Made by a program: the position numbers and the translations under genes. A DNA stretch of 64,000 nt from Acidobacteriota bacterium (lineage in GTDB: Bacteria; Acidobacteriota; Thermoanaerobaculia; Gp7-AA8), in assembly GCA_019244185.1 (NCBI GenBank), contig JAFATB010000022.1, positions 62,001-126,000 of the forward strand, read 5' to 3'. Shown here piece after piece: positions 34,862-44,263 of the stretch (positions within the stretch are counted from its first letter, which is position 1; each line of letters starts with the position of its first letter). The notes under the pieces were generated by a model. It worked only from the letters and a program-made list of their open reading frames with translations. It made no database searches and was not told the DNA's origin.

Positions 34862-35176
34862 ATGCGGCATCTTCTGGGGATCTTGATCGCTGCGGCTGCG
34901 ACCACCGTCGTTTTAGCGATGGGGTGGTCATGGTTTAGTCGTGCTCGGCGGACGCGCCTCGCTCTGTTCTCCGCAGGGATTGCCTGCGTGCTATGGGTCG
35001 TGGCCGTTGGTATCTGGAGAAATCAGCACGCGGCCGCTTTCCCAGCAATCTATCCGACATGGTTCAACTTCGTGTTGCCAGCATTGGCTGCCGTGCCAGG
35101 TGCCGTCATTGGCGTTGTCATCCTGCTTGCCGGCCGAACCGGGAAAGCTCGGCTGAACAAGCGCGTACATGGTTGA
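34862..35176 (+). CDS. small three-span membrane protein, unknown
   Basis: 104 residues with hydrophobic segments at about 4-22, 32-52 and 66-92. No family recognised. It is followed 83 bp later by copy B of the hairpin repeat. Lower GC than its neighbours and an isolated position fit acquisition as a small cassette. Confidence 0.5.
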   Translation: MRHLLGILIAAAATTVVLAMGWSWFSRARRTRLALFSAGIACVLWVVAVGIWRNQHAAAFPAIYPTWFNFVLPALAAVPGAVIGVVILLAGRTGKARLNKRVHG

Positions 35177-35259
35177 CATGCCTCGGTAACCCGGACGGGT
35201 ATGCACGTGCCGCGGAGTCGGGCGGTGTTGACGCGCAAGAGAGCCTCGCACGACTAGTC

Positions 35260-35306
35260 GCAGCAAACGCGCTGCAGCTGACGCGTTACCGCGCAGCTGA
35301 GCGCGC
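35260..35306 (+). repeat. hairpin-rich dispersed repeat, copy B (attC-like?)
   Basis: 47 bp; near-identical partner of 30877-30921, with the same bulged CAGCTG-A-CGCG stem. It lies between a small membrane gene and the end of the convergent VPS10-like gene. Confidence 0.6.
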
Positions 35307-35351
35307 GCAATCCCGTGTGGCGGCGCGTTGCGCCGCCACACGGGCGTCGGC

Positions 35352-38300
35352 CTATTGCGGTGGCCAGGTCGGGATGCGTCCCGGGGTCCATGGCGCGTCG
35401 GCGGCGTTGAGTTGCTTCTCGATGTTCGCCAGGTCGACGGTGATGGTCTGGCGGAGTTTGGCGAGGAACGGGCCGAAGTCGCGCTCGGCGATGGCGAGGG
35501 CTTCGCGGTGCGTCGTGGTCGGGGGTTGGGTGGTGCCGAGGCCGTTGATGGCGGTGTTGATGCGATCGAGGAGGGCGGGGGGGGTGGGCTCGTTGCGGGC
35601 GCGGATGGTGGCGTTGCCGTTGAGCTGCTCGTCGAGGTCGCGCAGGGTGTTGTCGACGGCGTTCACTTTCGCGAGGAGATTCTGGTCGGGACCATCGATT
35701 TGATCGAGGGCGCGGCGGATGTGCTGCACGCGCGTGCGCGCCTCGTCGAGCGCGCCGGCGGCGCCCATGGCGGCCTTCTGCAGGCGTGAGGCTTTCTGCT
35801 GGAACGCGAGGACGTCCTTGCGGTCGGACTCGTTGAACAATGCGAGATAGAGCGGCGTGACGTTCACCGTCTGCGCCTCGCCGATCGGCGTCTCCACGCC
35901 GTCGACGCGCTTCACAAGCCGCACGGTGTACTTGCCGGGCGCGGCGAGCGGGCCGGTGGGCGGCGGCGAGAAGACGTCCGGCTCGCTCGGCTCGAGCTCG
36001 ATGGGCGACGGCGGCGGATAGCGGAGATCCCACGCCACGCGATGGAAGCCCGCGGTCACGGGTCCGGTCACGCGGCGCACGACGTTGCCCTCGTCATCGC
36101 TGACCACCAGCACGATCGCCGGCTCGACCTCGCGCTCCTCGGCGCGCAGTTGTTCCCACGTCGGATACGGCGGCGGCTCGTTGCCGCCGTCCTTCTCGAT
36201 GCGCGCTTCCTCCGCCCAGCGCTGTTTGCGTTTGCTCTTCAGCTCATCGCGCAGGTAGTAGGTGAGCGTCGCGCCGAACGGAGGATTGGGCGCGGTGAAG
36301 TACGTGTCGCCCTGGAACGAGCGGCCGGGGAGTCCGAGCTGCAGGCGTTCGACGTACAGCTCCGCATCGCGCGGCGCGAAGACGGTGGCCTCGTTCTTCG
36401 ACGCGGCCTGCGTCATCGTGCGCAGCGGGCGATAGTCGTCGAGCACGTAGATGCCGCGTCCGAACGTGGCCACCACGAGATCGTTGCGGCGCTTCTGGAT
36501 CCAGAGGTCGCGCACGGCGATCGTCGGCAGTCCGCCCTTCAGCTGAATCCAGTTCCCGCCGCCGTTTTGCGAAAAGTACAGACCGTACTCGGTGCCGGCG
36601 AAGAGCAGGTTCGGGTCGACCGGATCCTCGACGAGCGCGTACGTCGTGCCGCGCTGCGGCAGGTCGCCGTTGATCGAATGCCACGTCGCGCCTCGGTCCG
36701 TGCTCTTGAGGAGATACGGTTTGAAGTCGCCGGTCTTGTGATTGTCGAACGCGGCGTAGACCGTGTTCGCGTCGTGCTGCGAGGCCTCGAGGCGCGAGAC
36801 GTACGTGACGTCGGGCACGCCGGGGAAGTGGTCGACCTTGCGCCAGTGCGCGCCGCCGTCTTCGGTGACCTGCACGAGACCGTCGTCGGTGCCGACGTAG
36901 AGCAGCCCTTCCTGCTTCGGTGACTCCGCGAGCGAGACGATGTTGCCGTAGAACGACGTCGACGAATTCTTCGCCACCGCGTCGATGCCCCACACGCGTC
37001 CCATGACCGACAGCGTGTTGCGGTTGATGTGGCGCGTGAGATCGCCGCTGATCGGCTTCCACGTGTTGCCGCGGTCGTCGCTGCGGAAGAGGTACTGCGC
37101 GGCGAAGTAGAGGCGGTTGCTGTCGAACGGCGAAACAATGAGCGGCGAGTCCCAGTTCAGGCGCAGCGGCTCGAGATCGCCGGTCGGCTGCGGCTGGATG
37201 TCGAGCGCCTCGCCGGTGCGTTTGTCGAAGCGCGCCAGGCCGCCGTTCTGCGACTCCGCGTAGATGATGTTCGGGTCTTTCGGATCGGGGATCGAACGGA
37301 AGCCGTCGCCGCCGATGGTCACGTACCAGTCGGCATTCGTGATGCCGTTGCCCGACGCGGTGCGCGCGGGGCCGCCGACGCTGAAGTTGTCCTGCGTGCC
37401 GCCGTACACGTGGTAGAACGGCTGCGTGTCGTCGGCGCTCACGCGATAGAACTGCGTCAGCGGCAGGTTCGACTTGAACTCCCACGTCGCGGCGCGGTCG
37501 TAGCTCTCATAGAGGCCGCCGTCGCAGCCGATGAGCAGGTGATCGCTGTTCGACGGATCGACCCACACCACGTGGTTGTCGGGATGCTTGGCGTGCTCGT
37601 CGAGCTGCCGCCAGGTTTTGCCGCCGTCGTCGCTGACGCGCATCCAGACGTCGACCGAGTAGATGCGCTCGGCGTCGTTCGGATCGAGGAAGATCTCGCC
37701 GTAGTACTGCGCGCCGGGCGCGGAGTAGGAGCTCATCTTCTCCCAGTTCGCGCCGCCGTCCTTCGAGCGGAAGAAGCCGCCGGTGCGGCGCGACGCTTCG
37801 ATGGTCGCGTAGATCGTCTTCGGCTCCTGCACCGGGATGGCGAGACCAATGCGGCCCATTTGTTCTTTCGGCAAGCCGGTCGTGAGCTTCGTCCACGTCG
37901 CGCCGGCATCGGTCGATTTGTAGATCGCCGATTCGGGGCCGCCGTTGATGAGCGTGAAGACGTGGCGGCGGCGCTGATACGCGGTCGCGTACAGCACGTC
38001 GGGATTGCCGGGCTCGAACACGACGTCGGAGACGCCGGTGTTCTCGCTGATCGTCAGCGCGGCCTTCCACGTCTTGCCGCCGTCGGTGGTCTTGTACAGA
38101 CCGCGATCGCCGCCGGGCGCCCACAGCGGTCCCTGCGCGGCGACGTAGACGACCTTCGAGTCGCGCGGATCGACGACGATCTTGCCGATGTGCTCGGACT
38201 TGCCGAGGCCGACGTTCTTCCACGACTTGCCGCCGTCGACGGACTTGTAGACGCCGTCGCCGATCGAGACCGAGCGCTGGCTGTTGTTCTCGCCGCTGCC

Positions 38301-38681
38301 GACCCACACCACGAGCGAGTCGTTCGGATCGATGGTGACGCAGCCGATCGAGAACGAGCCTTCGTCCTCGAAGATCGGATTGAAGGTCGTGCCGTTGTTC
38401 GTCGTCTTCCAGACGCCGCCGGAAGCCGACGCGATGTACCACGTGCGGCGGTCGCGCGGATCGACGGCGAGGTCGACGATGCGTCCGGAGGTGAATGCGG
38501 GACCGATCGAGCGCAGCTCGAGTCCGGAGAAAAGACCCGAGTCGTATTTCGGTTCGGTGCTGGTGGTGGAGCTCGTTTTCGCCGCAGTGTTTTTCGCGGC
38601 CGTTTTCGGCGGCGCGGCGGCGAGCGGAAGCGAAAGGCAGGCGGCGGTGACGAGGGCGAGACCGAGCGTCGTGCGTTTCAT
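35352..38681 (-). CDS. secreted VPS10/sortilin-like BNR beta-propeller protein (second copy)
   Basis: 1109 residues. Signal peptide in LGLALVTAACLSLPLAAA, then Asp-box repeats (GVWKTTNNGTTFN, GVYKSVDGGKSWKN, GLYKTTDGGKTWKA, IYKSTDAGATWTKL, YLLKSTDRGATWHS) and a C-terminal beta domain with FHRVAWDLRYPPPS and KYTVRLVKRVDGVETP. The start is the ATG at 38681; the frame extends 21 codons further but a TAGCAT -10-like box lies only 8 bases upstream. Paralogue of 25436-28345, about 140 residues longer. Binding or protease-adjacent roles are suggested for such propellers but nothing here fixes the ligand. Confidence 0.82.
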   Translation of the reverse strand: MKRTTLGLALVTAACLSLPLAAAPPKTAAKNTAAKTSSTTSTEPKYDSGLFSGLELRSIGPAFTSGRIVDLAVDPRDRRTWYIASASGGVWKTTNNGTTFNPIFEDEGSFSIGCVTIDPNDSLVVWVGSGENNSQRSVSIGDGVYKSVDGGKSWKNVGLGKSEHIGKIVVDPRDSKVVYVAAQGPLWAPGGDRGLYKTTDGGKTWKAALTISENTGVSDVVFEPGNPDVLYATAYQRRRHVFTLINGGPESAIYKSTDAGATWTKLTTGLPKEQMGRIGLAIPVQEPKTIYATIEASRRTGGFFRSKDGGANWEKMSSYSAPGAQYYGEIFLDPNDAERIYSVDVWMRVSDDGGKTWRQLDEHAKHPDNHVVWVDPSNSDHLLIGCDGGLYESYDRAATWEFKSNLPLTQFYRVSADDTQPFYHVYGGTQDNFSVGGPARTASGNGITNADWYVTIGGDGFRSIPDPKDPNIIYAESQNGGLARFDKRTGEALDIQPQPTGDLEPLRLNWDSPLIVSPFDSNRLYFAAQYLFRSDDRGNTWKPISGDLTRHINRNTLSVMGRVWGIDAVAKNSSTSFYGNIVSLAESPKQEGLLYVGTDDGLVQVTEDGGAHWRKVDHFPGVPDVTYVSRLEASQHDANTVYAAFDNHKTGDFKPYLLKSTDRGATWHSINGDLPQRGTTYALVEDPVDPNLLFAGTEYGLYFSQNGGGNWIQLKGGLPTIAVRDLWIQKRRNDLVVATFGRGIYVLDDYRPLRTMTQAASKNEATVFAPRDAELYVERLQLGLPGRSFQGDTYFTAPNPPFGATLTYYLRDELKSKRKQRWAEEARIEKDGGNEPPPYPTWEQLRAEEREVEPAIVLVVSDDEGNVVRRVTGPVTAGFHRVAWDLRYPPPSPIELEPSEPDVFSPPPTGPLAAPGKYTVRLVKRVDGVETPIGEAQTVNVTPLYLALFNESDRKDVLAFQQKASRLQKAAMGAAGALDEARTRVQHIRRALDQIDGPDQNLLAKVNAVDNTLRDLDEQLNGNATIRARNEPTPPALLDRINTAINGLGTTQPPTTTHREALAIAERDFGPFLAKLRQTITVDLANIEKQLNAADAPWTPGRIPTWPPQ

Positions 38682-38689
38682 CGCGCGCC

Positions 38690-38695
38690 ATGCTA
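38690..38695 (-). promoter_or_regulatory. -10 box of a probable leaderless promoter
   Basis: TAGCAT on the minus strand ends 8 bases before the ATG at 38681, with no Shine-Dalgarno sequence. One of four similar cases in this window. Confidence 0.4.
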
Positions 38696-38729
38696 CCGCC
38701 GCCCCGCCGCCGCGAGTACACCGTTTTGC

Positions 38730-38735
38730 TACGAT
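38730..38735 (+). promoter_or_regulatory. -10 box of a probable leaderless promoter
   Basis: TACGAT ends 7 bases before the ATG at 38743 and no ribosome site is present. Divergent from the leaderless-type promoter of the VPS10-like gene. Confidence 0.4.
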
Positions 38736-38742
38736 TCGCACC

Positions 38743-40050
38743 ATGCGCGCGCCGATTTTCTCGCTCGTTCTCTGTCTCGCCGCCGCCGCCGCGTCCGCGC
38801 AGATGCTCGATACCGAGGTCTGGGTCGGGACGCTCGATCAGCATGACGGCGGTTTCGCCGTCGCGAATCTCGAGAACGTGTCGAAGCACGCCGGCTACGA
38901 CAATCAGCCCGCGTTCTTTCCCGACGGCGCGACCCTCGTCTACACCTCCGAGGTCGCCGACGTCGCCGAAACAGGCCTCGGCCTCAACGCGGTGCTCTAC
39001 GAACTGCGCACGCACACCGCCACGCCGCTCCCCGATGCGAAAGGCTTCAGCCCCACCCCCACCTCCGATGGCAAGCAACTCATGCTCCTTCGCCTCGGCG
39101 GCGTGTTCCTCCACGACCGTGCGACCGGCAAGGAAATCGCGCCGCTCACGGACACGAAGACCGCCGGCTACTACAACCGCATCGACGACAAGACGTGGGT
39201 GCTCTTCCTCAACGAAGAGACGCGCGGCATCGCGTTGTACGACCCGAAGACGAAAGCACTGACGAAAGTCGCCACCGGCGCCGTCACCGCGCCGTATCGC
39301 GTGATGGGCAAACGCGCGGTGACGTTCGCCGCGGAAGAGCCGTTCCCCGCGCCGGAGCACGTCGACTCGAAGCTCGTGTTGCGGCAGCTCGATCTCAAGA
39401 CGAAGCAGGTGACGACGCTGGCCACGATTCCGTTCGCCACCGGCGGACATCACGTCTGGATCGCGCCCGACAAACTGCTGATGGCGTCGGGCAACACGAT
39501 CTACGCGTGGAGCCCCGCGCATCCCGACGCGTGGAACGTCGTGCATCGCTTCGACGAGCCCGACCTCCAGGGCATCACGCGCCTCGCGATCAGTCCCGCG
39601 GGCGATCGCATCGCGCTCGTCTCGGTGCCGCGCGCGGAGACGGTGATCCGCGACACGCGCGCGCAATCGAACGCCGCGCTGGCCGCGCATCAGACGGACG
39701 CAGTCGTAAGTCTCATGGCGAAGGATGCGCGCGTCCTCGCCGCGAACGGCGCCGCGTACGACGGGCGCGACGCGATCGTGAAGTCGCTCACCGAGCGCTT
39801 CGCGCAGCACCCCGACGTCGTCTACGTGCGAACTCCCGACGCGATCGAGGTCGCCCGCGACGGCGCGACGGCGGCCGAGCACGGAACATGGACGGCGCAC
39901 TGGACGAAGCCCGCGGGCGCGGCCGAAGCCCGCGGCACGTACCTCGCCTCATGGCGCGGTACGGACGCGGGCAACGGCACGCGCTCGTGGGTCATTCAGT
40001 CGGAGTTGTTCGTGCCGCTCGACTGCAGCGGCGGGGGCTGCAAGCCGTAA
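38743..40050 (+). CDS. secreted PD40/WD40-like propeller with C-terminal SnoaL/DUF4440-like domain
   Basis: 435 residues. Signal peptide FSLVLCLAAAAASAQ. Residues 20-305 contain TolB-like beta-propeller repeats (NQPAFFPDGATLVYTSE, GFSPTPTSDGKQLML, LAISPAGDRIALVS). Residues 310-435 match the NTF2-like fold of DUF4440/SnoaL proteins (RAQSNAALAAHQTDAVVSLMA, DGRDAIVKSLTERF, HGTWTAHWTKPAG). Such combined proteins are uncharacterised. The end carries DCSGGGCKP. Its stop is 16 bp from the convergent PLD-like gene. Confidence 0.7.
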   Translation: MRAPIFSLVLCLAAAAASAQMLDTEVWVGTLDQHDGGFAVANLENVSKHAGYDNQPAFFPDGATLVYTSEVADVAETGLGLNAVLYELRTHTATPLPDAKGFSPTPTSDGKQLMLLRLGGVFLHDRATGKEIAPLTDTKTAGYYNRIDDKTWVLFLNEETRGIALYDPKTKALTKVATGAVTAPYRVMGKRAVTFAAEEPFPAPEHVDSKLVLRQLDLKTKQVTTLATIPFATGGHHVWIAPDKLLMASGNTIYAWSPAHPDAWNVVHRFDEPDLQGITRLAISPAGDRIALVSVPRAETVIRDTRAQSNAALAAHQTDAVVSLMAKDARVLAANGAAYDGRDAIVKSLTERFAQHPDVVYVRTPDAIEVARDGATAAEHGTWTAHWTKPAGAAEARGTYLASWRGTDAGNGTRSWVIQSELFVPLDCSGGGCKP

Positions 40051-40066
40051 TGGCTCGTGTCGCTGG

Positions 40067-41572
40067 TCACAGCTGGCACTTGCTCACATCGCCCGACACC
40101 GCGAACGTGCTGGTCGGGGTCCAGGTCGGATTCCAGTAGTCGTTCAGCAGCGCCTTCGCCGACGTCGCGTCGTCGACGAGGAAGCCGTACTCCTGATTCG
40201 ACACCTGCAGGTCTTTGATGTTCTCGATGAGCGTCATCGGATAGACGTTGTGCGAGCCGATGTAGAAGTAGCGGTCGTCGACGATGTAGACCTTCGCGTG
40301 ATTGCCGAGCAGGCGTTTCGTGGTCGTCCACTGATTCGTGTCGACGCCGTCCGCGCCGCGGCGCGCGATGCTGCCGAGGTGCAGCTGCTTGCAGACCTGA
40401 TCGCGCACCGCGTCCTTTGATTTTCCCGACACGCGCGCAACCTCGCTGTGCAACTTTTGCGCGGTTTCGAGCGCGTCGTAGCCCTCGTAGTACGGCGTGT
40501 CGCTGTCGGACTTCGCGCCCTTGTTGGTCATGACGACGTAGACGTCGACGCCGCGGACGATGCTCTTCGCGAGCGCCTCGAAGACGGGGCGGTTTGCGTT
40601 GCCGTTGCGCGAGACGAGGTCCTGCTGCGAGAGGCGGATCGTGCTCTTCGCGTTGTCGAAGAGGAACTGCATCGCGCGATCGCTCCACTGGAACTCCGGC
40701 GTCATCGGGCTGCTCAGCGGAATCAGCCCGAGTCCCGCGCGGCCGACGCCGAGGATGTCGATAGTGCCGTCGCCGGCGGCGGGTTCCTCGGGCTGGTAGT
40801 ACGCGCAGACCGGCCAGCGCTCGCCGGTCGCGCCGATCAGCGTGTCGGCGTACGTCCGCGACGTGCCGAACGTCTCGTGCCACGAGTACGTGCAGGTGTG
40901 CTTCCACAGCGGCGCGGCGAAGTTCGTCGCCGCCTGCGCGGCCGGCCCGACGACGTGCATGGTGAGGTCGTAGATCGGGCGCGGGTTCGCGTAATCGGCG
41001 GGCCAGAGATTGTGTCCGCCGACGATCGCTTCCTTGCCGTCGATGGCCACGATCTTGGCGTGATTGGTCGCGAGAGACGCGTACGCTGGGCAGTCGCTCC
41101 ACGCGCCCGGCATGCACGTCGAGACGGCGCCCATGATGACGTTCACCTCGGAACCTTTGACGATCGGCGCCAGCGTGTCGAGGAACGCGCGGGTGTTCGT
41201 GTTCGTGATGCCGTTGCCGAGGAGGATGCGCACCGTGACCTTCCTATTCTTTGTCACGAGGTCTTTGATGCCGCTGCGGATGTGATTCGCGAACAGTCCG
41301 TCGTCGGGGAGCGGCGCCATCGTGACGATGTCGACGCGCTTCTCGGCGCGGCTGATCAGAAAGCTGATGTCCTGCGCGAGCCGGTCCGCGCCGACGGTGT
41401 CGCTGGTGGCGGAGAGCCAGAAGCCCGGCACCAGGTTGTTGCCGGTGGTGAGGCTCCACATGGTGTCGTTCGGCGAGGCGGGGAGCTGTTGCGCGAGCTG
41501 GCGCAGGAGACTCTCTTCACCGTGCGCGGCAAACGCGAGAACGAGGGCGAGCAGCGAAAGCATGCGTTTCAT
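40067..41572 (-). CDS. exported phospholipase-D-like (HKD) enzyme
   Basis: 501 residues. Signal peptide MLSLLALVLAFAAHG. Two full HKD motifs: NHAKIVAIDGKEAIVGGHN (about 168-186) and NHAKVYIVDDRYFYIGSHN (about 433-451), each H-x-K-x4-D, so the enzyme should be active as a phosphodiesterase or transphosphatidylase. It resembles secreted PLDs of eukaryotic-type and Gram-negative effectors. A good AAAGGAG lies 9 bases before the ATG. It follows a small secreted protein by 17 bp, forming a two-gene operon. Confidence 0.85.
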   Translation of the reverse strand: MKRMLSLLALVLAFAAHGEESLLRQLAQQLPASPNDTMWSLTTGNNLVPGFWLSATSDTVGADRLAQDISFLISRAEKRVDIVTMAPLPDDGLFANHIRSGIKDLVTKNRKVTVRILLGNGITNTNTRAFLDTLAPIVKGSEVNVIMGAVSTCMPGAWSDCPAYASLATNHAKIVAIDGKEAIVGGHNLWPADYANPRPIYDLTMHVVGPAAQAATNFAAPLWKHTCTYSWHETFGTSRTYADTLIGATGERWPVCAYYQPEEPAAGDGTIDILGVGRAGLGLIPLSSPMTPEFQWSDRAMQFLFDNAKSTIRLSQQDLVSRNGNANRPVFEALAKSIVRGVDVYVVMTNKGAKSDSDTPYYEGYDALETAQKLHSEVARVSGKSKDAVRDQVCKQLHLGSIARRGADGVDTNQWTTTKRLLGNHAKVYIVDDRYFYIGSHNVYPMTLIENIKDLQVSNQEYGFLVDDATSAKALLNDYWNPTWTPTSTFAVSGDVSKCQL

Positions 41573-41589
41573 CGTGGTCGTCTCCTTTC

Positions 41590-41997
41590 TCAGTACCGGC
41601 CGTTGTCGATGGGCGTGACGGAGAGCAGCTCGCTGCACCGCGCCTTGATGCCGTTCTGGTCGCGGCATTCGACGAGCCACACCTCGAACGAATGCGTGCC
41701 GAACGTGCCCGCGGTGGTGGCGTCGTTGAAGCGATAGGGCTGGTCTCCGCCGAGGTAGACGATGTCGTAGGTCGGCTTCGAGCGGCGGATCTTCGTCGCG
41801 TACGTATGGAACTCGAACTTCACGCGCGGGCGGTTGGGAACGATGTCGAGGAAGAAGCCTTTGGATGCGTCGCGCGTGCACTTGATCTGCCCGTCCTTGT
41901 CGGGCGGCGCGGTGCATTGAGCGGAATGCTGCGCCAGCGCGGCGGTCGCGGAAGAGAGCGTGAGGATGAGCATCACTGCGAGGTGTCCCGGTCTCAT
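41590..41997 (-). CDS. small secreted protein preceding the PLD-like gene, unknown
   Basis: 135 residues with signal peptide LAVMLILTLSSATAALAQ. Four Cys (CTAPPDKDGQIKC and ECRDQNGIKARC) could form two disulfides. Mixed beta pattern with YDIVYLGGDQPYRF and HSFEVWLVEC. Not recognised. GGAGG lies 12 bases before the ATG. The 17-bp gap to the PLD-like gene makes a functional partner (inhibitor, chaperone or cell-surface adaptor) plausible. Confidence 0.6.
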   Translation of the reverse strand: MRPGHLAVMLILTLSSATAALAQHSAQCTAPPDKDGQIKCTRDASKGFFLDIVPNRPRVKFEFHTYATKIRRSKPTYDIVYLGGDQPYRFNDATTAGTFGTHSFEVWLVECRDQNGIKARCSELLSVTPIDNGRY

Positions 41998-42105
41998 GTT
42001 CGTTTGAATCCCTCCGGCATCCTTGGTCTGACGCGCCGCGGAGGTTTTCCATTCGCGAGCGGCGGCGAACGAAAAAAAGCAGGCGCAGCGCGTTCGTGTG
42101 CACGA

Positions 42106-42128
42106 GCAAATCGCAGGTAGGGATTTGC
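42106..42128. promoter_or_regulatory. short inverted repeat in a divergent intergenic region
   Basis: GCAAATC and GATTTGC pair over 7 bp around a 9-base loop, between the leftward PLD operon and the rightward sulfatase-like operon. A possible operator or leader hairpin. Confidence 0.35.
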
Positions 42129-42153
42129 CTCGCTCCGTCTCTCCTTGGGTGAG

Positions 42154-44259
42154 ATGAGATCGCTGAGAATTCTTCCGACGTTGCTCTTCGTGTCTTCGTT
42201 CTTCGCCTGCTCGCTCGTCGCCCAGTCTCCCGATCCCGACTGCAATCGCCCCGGCCGCCCGCCCGTCAACCCGAAGCTCTGCAAGCACTCCAACTTCTTC
42301 GAGCCCGCGGAGGTGTGGGACCTCCAGACCGATGCGCGCATCTCCAAGTACAAGCCGGCGGGACTCGCGTACGACGCGTATCTGCCGGTCGGCTACGATC
42401 TCGCCAACACGATCGTGCTGATCAACCGCGCCACGAAGGACGTCGTGATCGTCGACACCCTCGGCGACCGCGAGACCACCGCCAGCGTGCTCGCCGAGCT
42501 CGCGCAGAAGCACATCCTTGCGTCGACGACGAACATCCCGTTCCGGTCGCTGATCTACACGCACAACCACATCGACCATACCGGCGGCGTGCAGGGCTTC
42601 CTCGACGCCGCGAACCGTCCGCCGTGCACGGCCGAGAATCCGAGCACGCCCGGCGCCGACGGTGTGTACGACGCCGACGCGCAGAACCCGAATTGCCTTC
42701 CGGTCATCGGTCAGGCGGACATCGTCAACGCCGTCGTCAACACCGGGACCATCGTCGGCACGATCATCAATCAGCGCTCGTCGTACATGTACGGCAGCTA
42801 TCTGCTGCCGAACGGGATCATCAACGACGGCATCGGCCCGCAGGTGAATCCGGGACACTCCGGCTTCCGCATGCCGTCGCGCACGTTCACGAATCAGCTG
42901 CGCGTGCACGCGGGCGGTCTGTGGATGGAGCTCGAGTACGTCCCGAGCGAGACGAACGACGAGCTCATGGTGTTTCTCCCCGACGCGCTGAACCGCGCCA
43001 CCGGCAGCAGCTCGCCGAACGATCCCGCGAGCTGGAAAGGTCCGGGACTGCTGCTCTCCGCGGAAGTGATCCAGGGTCCGTCGTTCCCGAACCTCTACTC
43101 GCTGCGCGGCACGAGCTACCGCAATCCGGCCACGTGGTTCCGCAGCGTGGACGTGCTGCGCAAGTACGACTCGTGGTGCATGCTGCCGAGCCACGGCACG
43201 CCGCTCTGCGGACAGCAGAACATCCAAACCGTGTTGCAGAACTTCCGCGACGCGATCCAGTACACGCACGACCAGACCGTGCGCTATCTCAACAAGGGGA
43301 TGACCATCGAGGAGCTGCCGCAGCACATCCACATGCCGCAGTACCTCATCGACGATCTGGCGCCGGTCGAGACGGCGAAGCCGCCCGCGATCACCGATCC
43401 GCGCGACTACCTCACGTTCTTCTACGGCTCGGTCCCGCAGGCCGTTCGCGAGATTTACTTCGGTTACCTCGGCTGGTTCCAGGGCGATCCGGTCGCACTC
43501 GATCCGCTGCCGCCGGTCGAGAATGCGAATCGCACGGTCGCGCTGATGGGCGGCGCCGCGCACGTCGTTGACGAGGCGTCGAAGGCGCTGAAGACCGGCA
43601 CGATGAAAGAGGTCCAGTGGGCGGCGCAGCTCGCGTCGCTGGTCATGCAAACGGACACGGTCGACGCCACGACGCGCGAGAGCGCGGTGAAGATCAAGGC
43701 ATCCGCGTATCGCCAGCTCGCGCCGCCGCAGACGAATCCGAACTGGCGCAACTGGTATCTCTCGTCCGAGCGCGAGCTGAATCACCTGATCCCGAACGCC
43801 GCGATCAATGGCGGCCTCACGTCGCGCGACATCGTCATCAATCTGCCGGCCGAGGCGTGGGTGAACGAGTGGACGATGCGCCTGAAGGCCGACGAGACGA
43901 TGCAGCGCAACGTGCACAGCAATCTGGGCATCTGGATCAGCGGCGACAACGACGGCTTCGGGCCGCAAGGCTTCCTGCTGCGCATCCGCCGCGCGATCTG
44001 CGAGTTCACCGCGGTGGGCAACAACGGTCCGGCCGTCGCCGCGGGCGCGCAGCTCATCCTGTCGATGGACCGCCCGACGCTGAACGAGCTGATCGCGGCG
44101 GACGTGGTGAATCACCCCGGCTCGTTCGACGCCGCGCTGACGAAGCTCATCGCGGACGGCAGGATCACGGTGACGGGCGGCGGCGCGCCCGACGCGATCG
44201 CGTTCTTCGCGAACTTCGATCCGGCGCCGACGCAGGCCATTCGTCTCAGCAGCAAGTGA
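42154..44259 (+). CDS. exported metallo-beta-lactamase-fold protein, alkyl-sulfatase-like
   Basis: 701 residues with an N-terminal signal segment (TLLFVSSFFACSLVAQ). The zinc motif THNHIDHTGG (about 136-145) identifies the MBL fold; the length, the dimerisation-type helical middle (LNKGMTIEELPQHIHMP) and the SCP2-like C-terminal domain match the SdsA1/BDS1 alkyl sulfatase group, which cleaves long-chain sulfate esters. Classical members keep the same order. ATG at 42154 preferred over a TTG nine bases upstream. The gene is 4 bp before the TonB receptor, so uptake and hydrolysis are probably linked. Confidence 0.78.
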   Translation: MRSLRILPTLLFVSSFFACSLVAQSPDPDCNRPGRPPVNPKLCKHSNFFEPAEVWDLQTDARISKYKPAGLAYDAYLPVGYDLANTIVLINRATKDVVIVDTLGDRETTASVLAELAQKHILASTTNIPFRSLIYTHNHIDHTGGVQGFLDAANRPPCTAENPSTPGADGVYDADAQNPNCLPVIGQADIVNAVVNTGTIVGTIINQRSSYMYGSYLLPNGIINDGIGPQVNPGHSGFRMPSRTFTNQLRVHAGGLWMELEYVPSETNDELMVFLPDALNRATGSSSPNDPASWKGPGLLLSAEVIQGPSFPNLYSLRGTSYRNPATWFRSVDVLRKYDSWCMLPSHGTPLCGQQNIQTVLQNFRDAIQYTHDQTVRYLNKGMTIEELPQHIHMPQYLIDDLAPVETAKPPAITDPRDYLTFFYGSVPQAVREIYFGYLGWFQGDPVALDPLPPVENANRTVALMGGAAHVVDEASKALKTGTMKEVQWAAQLASLVMQTDTVDATTRESAVKIKASAYRQLAPPQTNPNWRNWYLSSERELNHLIPNAAINGGLTSRDIVINLPAEAWVNEWTMRLKADETMQRNVHSNLGIWISGDNDGFGPQGFLLRIRRAICEFTAVGNNGPAVAAGAQLILSMDRPTLNELIAADVVNHPGSFDAALTKLIADGRITVTGGGAPDAIAFFANFDPAPTQAIRLSSK

Positions 44260-44263
44260 CGCG

